Below, piece after piece: positions 9,489 through 19,165 of a stretch of 20,613 bases of DNA; the stretch's first letter is position 1; each line of letters starts with the position of its first letter. The DNA comes from Poronia punctata (lineage: Eukaryota; Ascomycota; Sordariomycetes; Xylariales; Xylariaceae). The notes under the pieces were generated by a model. That model was not told the DNA's origin. It saw only the letters and a program-made list of their open reading frames with translations, and searched no databases. The position numbers and the translations under genes are program-made. The stretch lies in the NCBI GenBank assembly GCA_022579005.1, contig MU401864.1:1-20613 (forward strand), written 5' to 3'.

Positions 9489-10982
9489 TGCATGTACGCC
9501 GGATGCGCCACTCGTTCTTGAATCACCCCGGAATAAACCGCCTGCTCGTTTGAGTTTTCGGCCGATGGACAGGGCGTACGCATCCATTATCAAGAAAGAA
9601 AACCAGTCCCAGAATGCTACTATTGCCGTATATACCATTCGATCCGCGCACATGGGAGCGTTCAATAGGTAGGGCCCCCTTAGGTGTTTAACTTTTGAAC
9701 AATGCCCAAATATTTGGAGCTCAATTGTTCTTGGTAAGCTCACATCGCCCTCTTTTCAAAAATCGAATAGAAGAGTTTCCCGATCCCATACCCGAGCAGT
9801 CGCTTCTATCGCCTCCAGCTCTCTCCTCCGGAAGTAAATGTAGGTAGCTATGCGGGGGTGATACAGGGCAGGTAGGAACTACTCAGCTGTATTTATCATA
9901 GACTGCCTACCTGGGTAGGTACATGTACATGCAGTGTACGCGATTCAAACAACCTGTGTATCAGGTAAACGCACATAGCTGGAGAGGCAAGGGAGATTCA
10001 TACGTATGGCAATATAGACATGCTTAATGTATATCTACCAACAGGCTCTTGCCATACTTCACTATAATTGAATCCCGAGAAGCGTCACAAGGACTGCGAA
10101 TCAGGTTTTACCTATATTTACATAGCAAGAAGGTTAGTGCGAGTACTTATTTACATGTGGAGATGAAAGTTGCCAGATACATTAGCTAAACGAGTTTCTG
10201 CTTTACTAACAATGTAGATAGATCATGGGGGTGCACCAGGTACCTCTCATGCCCGCCCCTGCCAGCTGCGTGGTAGATTATATGTATGCACACCAGCGCA
10301 GGTAAATATACGACGACTAGGTGCGTACCTACATGAGGTATGGTTGGTCTGATAGGGCCTAATCCCACCCCTTCACGTGCCAGAGACGTGCTTCTATACA
10401 GTCTAGGCTTATATAGATTGAACAGTTACAGGAGACTGTCAATCGCAGTGTCCTGAACGACGGTCTCTCCCTTTGTAGGTACCCATGCCACTTCTGACTT
10501 GCCAAGCTCGTTGTATCAGGCGGCATCATGGAGGTGTTGCTCGTCTTCGATCGGCCTGACTTAAAACCAACACTTTCAACAAACAGGCTATACCGAGAAT
10601 GTAGCTGTCTACCACTTCGAGGCCACCCTGGACTTTTGGAATCTGTAGATACTCCTCGCAGGGTCTTCGTAGGGATGGAAGCCGAGATCTACCTAACCTC
10701 GGCGGAACGCCGCCGCACCTTCTCTGTCGCTCTCCATAGGGGGCGGGGGGGCGACTCGATATGAGATAACAGAGTCGTTTAGTATACTGTGTCCATAGCT
10801 CCGAGGCCACGGGTGAGTAGTATGTACCGTATGGCTTGGTATGCGCCGCCTTACATACGCCATACATAAACCCATGGGCAGCGCATGCATCAGACAGTTT
10901 TGTTACAGTCTGCGATGATTCTCGTGCGATGGAAATGTCACACAGCAGATGAGCTACCAAGCGAATACCAATAGCGCTGTCA

Positions 10983-10993
10983 GGAATCGAACC
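10983..10993 (-). other. B-box/T-arm-like motif, no complete tRNA
   Basis: The minus strand reads GGTTCGATTCC, an exact match to the RNA polymerase III B-box consensus. The flanking TTGGG/CCTGA can pair as a five-base T-stem with two wobbles. Upstream I could not build a D-arm, anticodon arm or matching acceptor stem at normal spacing, so no tRNA gene is called. It could be chance, a tRNA-derived remnant (SINE-like), or an isolated B-box. Confidence 0.25.
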
Positions 10994-11060
10994 CAACTCA
11001 CTAGATATTGTGTTGCCGCCACTAGTAGATATCAACAGAAGTGGTGCGCCCCCGCACCTC

Positions 11061-11079
11061 GCAGCGCGCAGCGCGCAGC
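11061..11079 (+). repeat. GC-rich 7-bp tandem repeat (GCAGCGC)
   Basis: Two full copies and a partial third of GCAGCGC make a small GC-rich island in the gene-poor region. No coding frame is supported across it. Confidence 0.6.
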
Positions 11080-12205
11080 CGAACGCCCTACGAACACACA
11101 GTAGGTAGGGGAGGGGAGTGACAGTCGGCAGCACACAGCATCCCTGTTCGACCCCATTACAGCTTTGTCCTATCGGTCACTTTAGGGTAGGCGTACCTAG
11201 TTTATCGTCGAGCTTCGAACAGTATTTGGGGGGCCTTTCCTTGTTGGCTGGTCCGACAGGCGCCCCGCCTCCTCTATCATTAATGTCAGTGGTCACAACC
11301 GCTTCAACGAAAACCCATAATACGAGCAAGGGTTCGTCTATTTCTTACATGCCAGGGCGCGTCTCTGAAAAAAATCCTGTCTTCCCACGGAAGAATACCG
11401 ACTACTTACATGGTGATGGCTTACCTATCGTGGTAGTCTCTTGGTCTATAGCGGAGAAGAGGAGGGGGAAGATTGTGCTGCCAAGTTGTTCCGGACTGTT
11501 CAGTTTATTTCGGACACAATGTCCTCTATTCAAGGGCATCCTACCCGAGCCCCGTCACCTGCTGCCAGGGTCGAGCATTTACCTATACGCATGGCATCCG
11601 CTCGCCGGATCTCGGTAGAATAAATGCGGAGGCATGTTCGGCAAAAGATAAAGACAAAGTTGTGCCAATTCTCACAAATTATCGTACCAGGTATTGACCT
11701 CGTTTTATATATTGTATGTGGTGGACTCCCGATATTCCAAGTCGAAGTCCCACAAGCATCGCGTTCGTTCATCCCCCCTTTTATGCCACGTCCACTTCTG
11801 TCTAGCAGCCTACCGTTGTTAGAACAGCAGATATACCTACAGCCAAGCAACGCCCATAAATAGCGTCTCGCGTATAGACTACACCTGCACTAACCACTAC
11901 TACGGGGGAGAAACTCGAGTCTATTTAAAGGGGGATATTACTATATTAACTTTATATGGGCAACTTGGAAGATCTAGGGGCCACATACCGATACCAGAAG
12001 GACACCCAAGTTGCCGACGACTATAAAACACACTAGGAAGTTGTAGACCCCTCCAATAGCAAGATATAAGACTGTCTGCCCGGTTCAAATAGGCTACGAG
12101 GGCAGACGTCTGCGGCACCACCGTCACTCCTATGAGGGTGCCAGCGCATACATATTGCTTCTGATATATCGAATGCTGATATTGGTCAAATTATAGGACC
12201 ACTTG

Positions 12206-14429
12206 CTATGAACCCTGAGTACCGTCGCCACCGTGATTCGCTGAGGACCCGACCTCCATATCGTCAGATGGTCCTACCTGCTGCGCTGCTTGCAGGCTCG
12301 GCTGTTGCTCCTTGAGCCTTGCGAAAGTCTTCTCGGCATCCCAGACCCAAGGCGAAGGGCTAGCGAACAAGAGATCCATTTCTTCAAGTGTCCGTTGGTT
12401 GGTCTCTGGGTAGAAGGCCCAGACAATGGGTATAGAGATTACATTGGCAATACCAAATATGTGTAGCGTCGTCGCACCGATTCCTACATCGGCACGTCAG
12501 ATGGGACTCTCACCAGCATTTCGCAGCATCCCGGATGAGACTTACTTTCAAACATGACGGGACACAGCAGCGTGAGCCATCCGTTACCTATACTCCAGCC
12601 GACAACGCCCCAGGCGTTTCCCTGCGACCGCACGTGGAGCGGGAAAATTTCGGCCGGGTACAGCCATGGGACCGTGAGCCAGGTTGCACCGAAAACTGAG
12701 GTGAAGATGATTACAAAGGAAGCGGCCGTGGCGCCATACGAGCTAGCTTTACCAGTGTCGCCATTGTGGGCAGCATTCTCACCCAGTTGTGAGAAGGCAC
12801 CGGCAAGGAACATCTAAAGAGAGTCAGCCAAACCTACAAGGGTGTTGGAGATGCATAATCATGCGTCTTGAAGTTTTTGCTGCGCTCCCGGCGGGTGGAG
12901 GTCAGCGACTTCACTTACCGCTATGCCTTGGCCGACAGCCCCCCACCATAGTGTCCAGCGCCGGCCGATCCGGTCTAGGGTGAAGACGCATATGAGGGTC
13001 GCAAAGGTGTAGAAGATGTTGTTTAGGCCGCTAATCCACTGGCTCTTGTAGGAGTCGAAGCCAGCAATACGGAATATTGTGGGTGCGTATATGGTGACAC
13101 CGGCGATCCCAACCCACTCCTGGAGAATCTGGAGCCATATGACTAGTTGGACCCGTCTTGCCGTGTGCAAGTTGCCAGACCCGATGCCGAAAAACATGTG
13201 GAAGTAGGAAGTATGCTTGGACTCCTTGGCTTCCGTACTGATGACGTTGCGGATTTCCATATATTCCCTGTTGGCTCTCACAAGCTCGTCGCCGGTGGAT
13301 CCACGTAATCGTCGAAGGACGTACTGGGCCTCTTCATCCCGCCCGGCTTTGACGAGATATCGGGGCGACTCGGGAAAGAACCAGACGGCCGCGAGAAGCA
13401 CAAGGAGCGGTATGATCTAAAAACCCGACAGGGGTCAACAAAAATGATATTGGTAGGGAAATGCCTAGAATGAGGGGAGTTGGGGGGTTGGAAGTAGTTA
13501 GGTCAGAATTCCATTGGGTAGCTCACCTGGAAAGCGATAGGAAAACGCCATCGGAACGCGCTCTCTCCGTTGTCGATAAAAGACAGTCCAAATTCGAGCC
13601 AATACGCCACAACAACGCCAAAGATGTTCAGTGTGAACTCGATGGCGATGAACTGACCCCGCGAAGTATGTTCGGCGGTCTCGGTAGCCCTAAACCCCCA
13701 TCGAGTCGGAGTGGTCAGATGACAGCCCAGGATAGCCCTTCGAATTTTCCCCGAAACCAGGCACCTTCGTTGTCAACTTACCAAACAGGAACCACGGCGT
13801 TCAGAATACCGGTTCCGATTCCGTTTACAGCCCTTGCTGGAACCTGATTAGCACAGTTACGCTCACTATCCACGGTGAAGGTCTTACTCACCGCCGATCA
13901 TCCAGTTGTGGTTCATAGCCGAGGACTGCAAGGCGGCGCCGAAGATGGCCCATCCAGCACCTACAGCTATAGTCTTGATCCTGCCAATCTTATCTCCGAT
14001 CCAGCCACCGAAGAGGCAACCGAACAGCGTCCCTAGATAATAGACTGACACGATCCCCCCCTGCAGCAAACTGTCTGTCACGACCGGATCCCCTTTCTCG
14101 TCCACATATCCAAAGCCCATAAGGTCAATGTAGTGTTTCGCATTGTTGACGCCACCCATTACACCTGTGATATCTTCTAGTTAGCCCCCTCCATCCGTTA
14201 TTCACCCCAGGCTAAAGAGGGACGGAGGTCAGATTGGCTTACCTTGGTCATATCCGAAGAAGAAGATGGACAGGGCTGCCAGGGAATTGATGGCTATCAA
14301 CAAGGCCCGCTTCTCAAGGACGTTGGCTACATTGGAACCGGGTAGCCTCTCCATCCTGGATACCCGTGGCCCGTCCACCTCGGTTCTTGGCTGCTTGATA
14401 GAAGCAAGGTCTCTATCCTCTTGTTCCAT
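12206..14429 (-). CDS. MFS sugar transporter, seven exons
   Basis: A proton-coupled major facilitator of the sugar porter family (Sugar_tr), expected in the plasma membrane with 12 helices. The exons on the minus strand are 14429-14243, 14164-13892, 13836-13782, 13689-13527, 13416-12919, 12813-12546 and 12483-12206. All six introns are GT-AG, 55-110 bases, several with CTAAC/CTAAT branch sites. The product is 573 residues, near the family norm. Motifs: FFFGYDQGVMGGV (56-68) in helix 1, spanning the first splice; GDKIGR (119-124); PESPRYL (241-247); DRIGRR (374-379); PWLYPAEIFPLHVR (441-454); and PETNQRT (507-513). The first ~38 residues and last ~50 are hydrophilic. The HTSRGQFIAIEFTLN region resembles uncharacterised hexose/lactose-permease-like fungal transporters, but the substrate cannot be told. 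No stop or frameshift is present, although the gene is the last one before RIP-degraded DNA. Confidence 0.93.
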
Positions 14430-14495
14430 CCTCGACCTTCCTAGATGAACCCCCCGACACGCAGTCAACCAGCGACAGGAGAGCAGATACGGGAG

Positions 14496-14501
14496 CACGT
14501 G
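14496..14501. promoter_or_regulatory. CACGTG E-box near transporter start
   Basis: A palindromic CACGTG lies 67 bases upstream of the transporter ATG. This is the site class of fungal bHLH factors (Pho4/Cbf1 type). A six-base site is common by chance; the position is the only support. Confidence 0.25.
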
Positions 14502-14596
14502 ACAACAAATATTCCGGAGTTACAGTATTTCCTCGAGTTATATGTGTCTGTTACTGTGAGTCGTGTGGTATGCGGTACAGGTTTCGACCAGCATTG

Positions 14597-14606
14597 TTAT
14601 TATATA
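14597..14606 (-). promoter_or_regulatory. Candidate TATA box of the transporter
   Basis: The minus strand reads TATATAATAA about 168 bases upstream of the ATG, a good match to the TATA consensus at a plausible fungal distance. No transcript data are available to confirm it. Confidence 0.35.
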
Positions 14607-15207
14607 CACGTAGCAGGGTTGGTGGACGAGGTCGGGGTGGGGGTAGGCTTCAACGACTAAAACAGACAAGTACACGTATGAACGTGATTGCCGTATGCGA
14701 GCTACATCCCCTGTCTCATCCTGTCGACCAAACAGGGATCCAGGTTGCCTACTAGCACTCCCCATCATCCTTTTTCCCCATGGCGTACCTGTGCCGTTGT
14801 GCGTCTCTAAATTATCTGCAACATTGTTCTCAAAGTAAGACCCGCCACTCGGCTACCATTTGCTGGTGCTCCACATTATCGGAGCCGGCATTATGCGCTT
14901 CAGTGCATTGCTTAGAATAGGTAGGTATGTTTAGATGAGCTATTAAAGGGAGGAAATAGATCGCGTATTCATGCTATTAACAGTGTAGTGTAATTGGTAG
15001 CCACACACCTTTAGTATGAGTAGGTAGTGCGTTCTCAATTACCTACACGTACGCGAATATGGCTCGGCAAGCTAAGGGAGTACCTAGAACGTACCCATAT
15101 GCGCACCAATCAGCTTATATTCTAGGTAGAACTAGCACGCCGGCTTGTATTAGGGTATAGGAATATATAGTAGAAGGTTAAAAGTTTGAGGTTTTGTTAA
15201 AACTTGT

Positions 15208-15291
15208 AGGTTATTAGACTAGATAAAATTAATATAATGCTTATATAGTAGAAAAAATATAGTTATAATAAAACTAATTTTAAAAAAAAAA
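15208..15291 (+). repeat. Repeat fragment shared with 519-600 (right copy)
   Basis: This has the same orientation as the left copy and the same 16-base exact core, with neighbouring differences mostly transitions and a terminal run of ten A. It sits at the boundary between the gene island and the Gypsy remnant. It does not pair with the outer part of the inverted LTR at 19165-19335, so it seems to be a separate repeat fragment and not part of the Gypsy LTR. Confidence 0.5.
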
Positions 15292-15339
15292 TTTAAGGTT
15301 TTTATTTATTTATTTAATATAAAAAAATAATTAATAACT

Positions 15340-15612
15340 TAAATAAGTTATTAATAAATAAGTGTTTATATTATAAAGGTTAAAATAATAAGTTAATTAT
15401 AAAGTAATATTGCTAGTAATTTTAAAAACTAAATATATTAAATAACTTTTATTTATTTAATAAAGTAAAAAACTAGGCTAGTTAAAAGAATAAAAAAAAA
15501 TATAACTAGCTAAACTATAGCTATTAGTTAGCATAAGTTTAACTTATATATAGTTTATATATTAATAGCATAGCTAATAAGTTTTATAAGTAAGTGCTTT
15601 ATTATATTGCTT
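15340..15612 (-). repeat. 3' LTR of the minus-strand Gypsy copy (inverted arm)
   Basis: Its reverse complement matches 18899-19165. The best part, 15501-15540, equals 18965-19004 inverted with one mismatch in 40. Differences elsewhere are nearly all C/T or G/A, as RIP produces. The inner edge near 15612 matches the start of the right arm at 18899; the outer edge near 15340 is fuzzy because both sides are AT-rich. Confidence 0.7.
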
Positions 15613-16899
15613 TTTTTTTAAGTTACTAGTTTTTAGTAATAAAGTATTTATTATTATAATTAGGTTATAAAAAAAGCAAAGCTTTTAAAAGTAACTTAAT
15701 TTATTGCTAGAAATTTTAAAGTAAAAAGAAAAAAAAGAAAAAGCCTTTAAGCTTTTATTAAAGGTATAAACCTATATGTACACTAACTAGTAAAGCTATA
15801 GCTATTTATAAGTATAAGCCTTTATATTTACTGTTTAAAAGAGGTAATAGCTATAAGCTACTTAATTAGCTATATTACTATTAACTAATTTATAACTACT
15901 TTTTTAAAAAGAAAAAAATAACTTATTTTAAAGTATAGTTTAAGTTTAAACTAGTATTTTTTAAGCTTTTTTTAATTAGTTACTTTTTAGCTAAAAAAAA
16001 AATTGCTTTAAATATTTACTATTACTATAATAATTTAAGCCTTTATACTATTACGCTATAGTGCTAGTTTTTTTATAACTAATTATAATAGTTTAATTAT
16101 ATAAAGTAGCTTTTTTACATGTTTTTCTTTATGTTTTTTGCACTTTTAATATAAGTTATATAGCTTTATTATTATTAATATATAGTTTATTAAACTTATT
16201 ATAAGCTACTGCTTTAAACTATTTAGCTAAGCATAGTAGCAAGCTAGCTATATTTAAGTATTATTTATAAAACTTTTTTAGTAATTTTGCACTATTTTTA
16301 AAGTTTTTTATAAAATACTATTTATTATTTATTTTTTATTTTTTTAATTTACTTTATATTAAAGTTTTTTATAGTATAGCTTTAACGTATATATTTTTTT
16401 TTCTATAAACTTTTTTTGCTTAATAATATAATTGTTTTACGTTTAAAGTTTTTAAATTTTTAGCTTAGTAATAGGTTATTTAAGTATTTTTATAATTAAT
16501 TAGCATAATATTTATTAGTTACTTGCTAAGTAAGCAATACTTTAAGCATATAAGTATCTTTATTATAAAATAAAATATAAAATTTTTACTAAGTTATTAA
16601 GTAATTAAGCTTATTAAATAGTTAGTTAGTTTGCTATACTTATTATTTTTTTAATATAAAAACAAAATTTTTTATATTAAAATTAGGTTTTTTATAACTT
16701 TAGTTTGCTTATTTAGTTATTTATTTTTATATACGTTATAAGTTTTTTTTAGCTATATTAATATAATTTATAATAGTTTAAATTTAGTTTTATATTTTAG
16801 TGCATAATTTTTATTTTTTTTATAAAAAGTTTTTTATTTTATTATTTACTATTTTACTTTTTTAATTAAATTATAGTAGTATTAAAAAACCTATTTTTA

Positions 16900-18898
16900 C
16901 TTTATATAGCAATAATCTTATTAACTTATATAGTATTGCAGCTTATATATAGTTTATAGTAAGTATTTTTTAACTAATTATTTTAGTAGTAGTTAATATA
17001 TAAGCATAATTTTTAGTTTAAGTACTTATTTATTATTTTAGCTTGCTTTATTATTTTATAATATTTTAATAAAGCTAAAGTTTATATAATACTAAAAAAA
17101 TTAGCAACTTTGTTTATAAAAGTAAAAACAAATTAAAGTTTATAATTTAAAATAATTATAATTAGCAATTTAAATACTTTAAATAATTTTTATAGTATAG
17201 TTAAGCTGCTTACTATACTATAATTTTTATTATAAAAAAATAGTTTATAACTTTTTTTTTAGTTTATTTACTATAACTATTATATTATTAAATTTATATT
17301 TATTTTTTAGCATTTATTTAAAGTTTATTATAATATGTTTTTAAATGTAGTTTAAAATTAGTAATAGTATTAATTTGCTTAGTATTTTATTTTTAAAAAC
17401 TTTAGCTAAATAATATTATAAGCAATTTGCTATATATTTATTATAATTATTTTCTAGTTAAAGCTACTAATATTTTTTTGCAATTAAATAATAAAATTTT
17501 TTTTTGCTTAAGTACGCTGTTAATATTTTTTATATGCTTTTTTTATTAATTTTGTTTATAAAAAAAAGGTATTTAGTACTATTAGTTTTTTTTATACATA
17601 GTTAAGCTATTTTCTAGTTTTTATAAATTATTTATATTTGCTTTATTATTTAAGTCTTTAATTTTAGCTTTTAATTTTTGTTTATAAATCTAGATACTTA
17701 AATTTTTTTAATTTTTTAATAAGATTTTATTTATAAGTTAAAAACTTTTTAAAGCCTTTACTTCTTTTTAAAGTTTAAAAAATAAGATTTTAATTATGTT
17801 TTTTATTTATATTAACGTAAATTTAGTTATAACTAGTTAAAAAAAGGTAGCGTGCTTATATAAGTTTTTTTTGCTTTTTAAAAAACTATATTGTTTTATT
17901 TTTTAAATAGCGCGTTTATAATTATATTTTCTTTTTTTAAACAATATATAATTATAAAGTTATATTTTACTAAAAAAGTAAACTATTTTGCTTATTATAA
18001 GTTAAAGTATTATTTTATATTAAAATATTATAATGCTTTATAGTTAATAATAATTAAAAATAGTTTATTATATTAATAGCTAACAAGTTTAGCTTTTTAT
18101 TTTTTTATAGTTAGAACTACTGCTAATATTTTTTTTTTATAAATTTTATAATTAAGTTTAGCTTTGCTTATAGTTTTTTTTAAAAAAGCTAATAAGTGCT
18201 ATTTTTTATTAAAGTATAATTATATTAAAACTTTAGCTACTACTTTATTTAACGCATTAAGGTTTATTTTTATAAATAAGTTATAATTATAGTGTTATAG
18301 TAAAAAAGCTGCTATTAAAGTTTTTTTTAGTTTTTAAAAAGCTTTTTTACATTTTTTACTTTAAATAAAAAAAGTATTATTATAAGTTAATATTATAAGT
18401 AGCTTTGTTTTGCAGCTATAGTTATCTATAAACTTTTTATAAAAGTTGCAAAATTTTAAAACAAATTATATTTTTTTTATAATTATAAGCATAGCTTAAT
18501 TTTTAACTACTTTTATTTTACTTAAGTTAACGCTTATATTTTTAATACTAACTATATATTTTAAAAATTTAGTTTTTATAATATAAAATTTTGATTTTTT
18601 TAAATTAGCTTAGAAACTAGCTTTTTATAGCTGTATTAAAACCTTTTTTATATATTTTTAGTGTTTTTTTAAAGTTATAAAATATATTAATATATTATTT
18701 ATATAAGCGTAATAAAAATAGTTAAAGTAATTAAACAAGGTTTTATTAATATATTTTTAAAATATAAATAGTTTATTTATAAGCTTAAATAGTAATACTT
18801 TATACTAATATATACTATATTAAGTTTAAAAGGTTATAAGGTTTTTTATTTTTAGTATTATTTAAATATAGTAAAACGCTTATTAAATATTAATTTTA
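16900..18898 (-). pseudogene. Decayed Gypsy pol: RT, RNase H, integrase core
   Basis: Reading the minus strand and allowing RIP substitutions, three domains appear in order. Reverse transcriptase: a KIDI-QAF-RIRI-like start at ~18896, then the active-site block AYINNILIY at 18708-18682, decayed from Y-x-D-D with both Asp now Asn. The following ~55 codons stay in one frame, ending near KYIVSIKNISVN. RNase H: Asn-Ala-Leu from Asp-Ala-Ser at 18258-18250, then VVAKVLI and HLLAFF...KKTISKAKLNY. Integrase: INF from MDF with the first catalytic Asp now Asn at 17325-17323, and a second, ILN...LQFV, at 17147-17145. The two integrase Asp sites are in different frames, so at least one indel exists between them, probably in the A-run near 17190-17200. 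The C-terminal end is not resolved. Confidence 0.82.
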
Positions 18899-19165
18899 TA
18901 TAATAGGGCACCTACTTATAAAACTTACTAGCTGCGCTACTAGTATATAAACTACATATAAGCTAAACTTATGCTAACTATTAGCTATAGTTTAGCTAGT
19001 TATACTTTTTTTTATTTTTTTAGCTAGCTTAGTTACTTACTTAGTTAATTAAATAAAAGTTATTTAATATACTTAGTTTTTAAAATTGCTAGCAACATTA
19101 TTTTATAATTACTTTATTACTTAAATTTTTATACTTTTTTATTTTTATATTTTTAAGTTATAATA
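18899..19165 (+). repeat. 5' LTR of the second Gypsy copy (inverted arm)
   Basis: The pair of 15340-15612 in reverse orientation. This arm is less mutated at its start: it keeps GGGCACCTACTT where the other arm has AAGCACTTACTT, and GCTGCGCTAC where the other has GCTATGCTAT. These are transitions only, so this arm is closer to the original sequence or was exposed to fewer RIP cycles. Confidence 0.7.

Larger units (their letters stand above)
9489..12205. other. Long stretch without a convincing gene
   Basis: About 2.7 kb between the 5' end of the chitinase and the 3' end of the transporter. It should contain the chitinase promoter (just above 9488) and the transporter 3' region. The longest open stretches, 10526-11134 (-) and 11118-11618 (+, starting at GTG), have low-information composition, no domains and no splice partners. 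The stretch is dense in TAGGTA/GTACAT motifs (9839-9945, 10235-10345, 10475-10482, 11100-11110). It also holds a GC-rich 7-base repeat at 11061 and a tRNA-like B-box motif at 10983. It may contain an undetected non-coding RNA or a multi-exon gene with small exons, but I cannot support either. Confidence 0.5.
14430..15165. other. Transporter upstream region and edge of island
   Basis: These ~735 bases contain the transporter promoter and then the transition to the AT-rich block. No gene is supported; overlapping short frames at 14445-14768 have no recognisable content. TAGGTA/TACCTA motifs cluster at 14918-14927, 15021-15028, 15041-15047, 15081-15087 and 15123-15128. A G-rich stretch at 14626-14647 includes GTGGGG, which fits the CreA/Mig1 consensus SYGGRG, but a match that short is weak evidence. 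Confidence 0.5.
15340..18898 (-). mobile_element. RIP-degraded Ty3/Gypsy retrotransposon, 5'-truncated copy
   Basis: On the minus strand this runs pol (reverse transcriptase, RNase H, integrase) then 3' LTR. The pol order RT-RH-IN identifies Ty3/Gypsy (Copia has integrase first). The coding strand is A-rich, so the plus strand is T-rich over 15.7-18.9 kb. The copy breaks at 18898 inside the reverse transcriptase, where a second element begins, so protease, gag and 5' LTR are not present here. Heavy RIP leaves many TAA/TAG stops where CAA, CAG, CGA or TGG once stood. The element cannot encode a working protein. Confidence 0.85.

Noticed and set aside
10960..11060. Complete tRNA gene on the minus strand
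   Set aside because: Only the T-arm can be formed. The acceptor, D and anticodon arms cannot be paired at normal spacing.
10526..11134. 202-codon open stretch on the minus strand
   Set aside because: Low-information Arg/Pro/Cys-rich composition, no motif, no promoter-like leader, and its frame crosses the GC-rich repeat. Likely chance in GC-balanced DNA.
11118..11618. 166-codon open stretch on the plus strand
   Set aside because: Begins at GTG, overlaps other equally open frames and has no recognisable domain or splice partner.
3823..14429. Secondary-metabolite or defence gene cluster
   Set aside because: No PKS, NRPS, terpene synthase, P450, NLR or similar gene is present. The gene mix is housekeeping plus common fungal families.
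15340..19165. DNA transposon with long terminal inverted repeats
   Set aside because: The interior encodes Gypsy RT, RNase H and integrase in retrotransposon order, not a transposase, so the inverted arms are better read as LTRs of two oppositely oriented copies.
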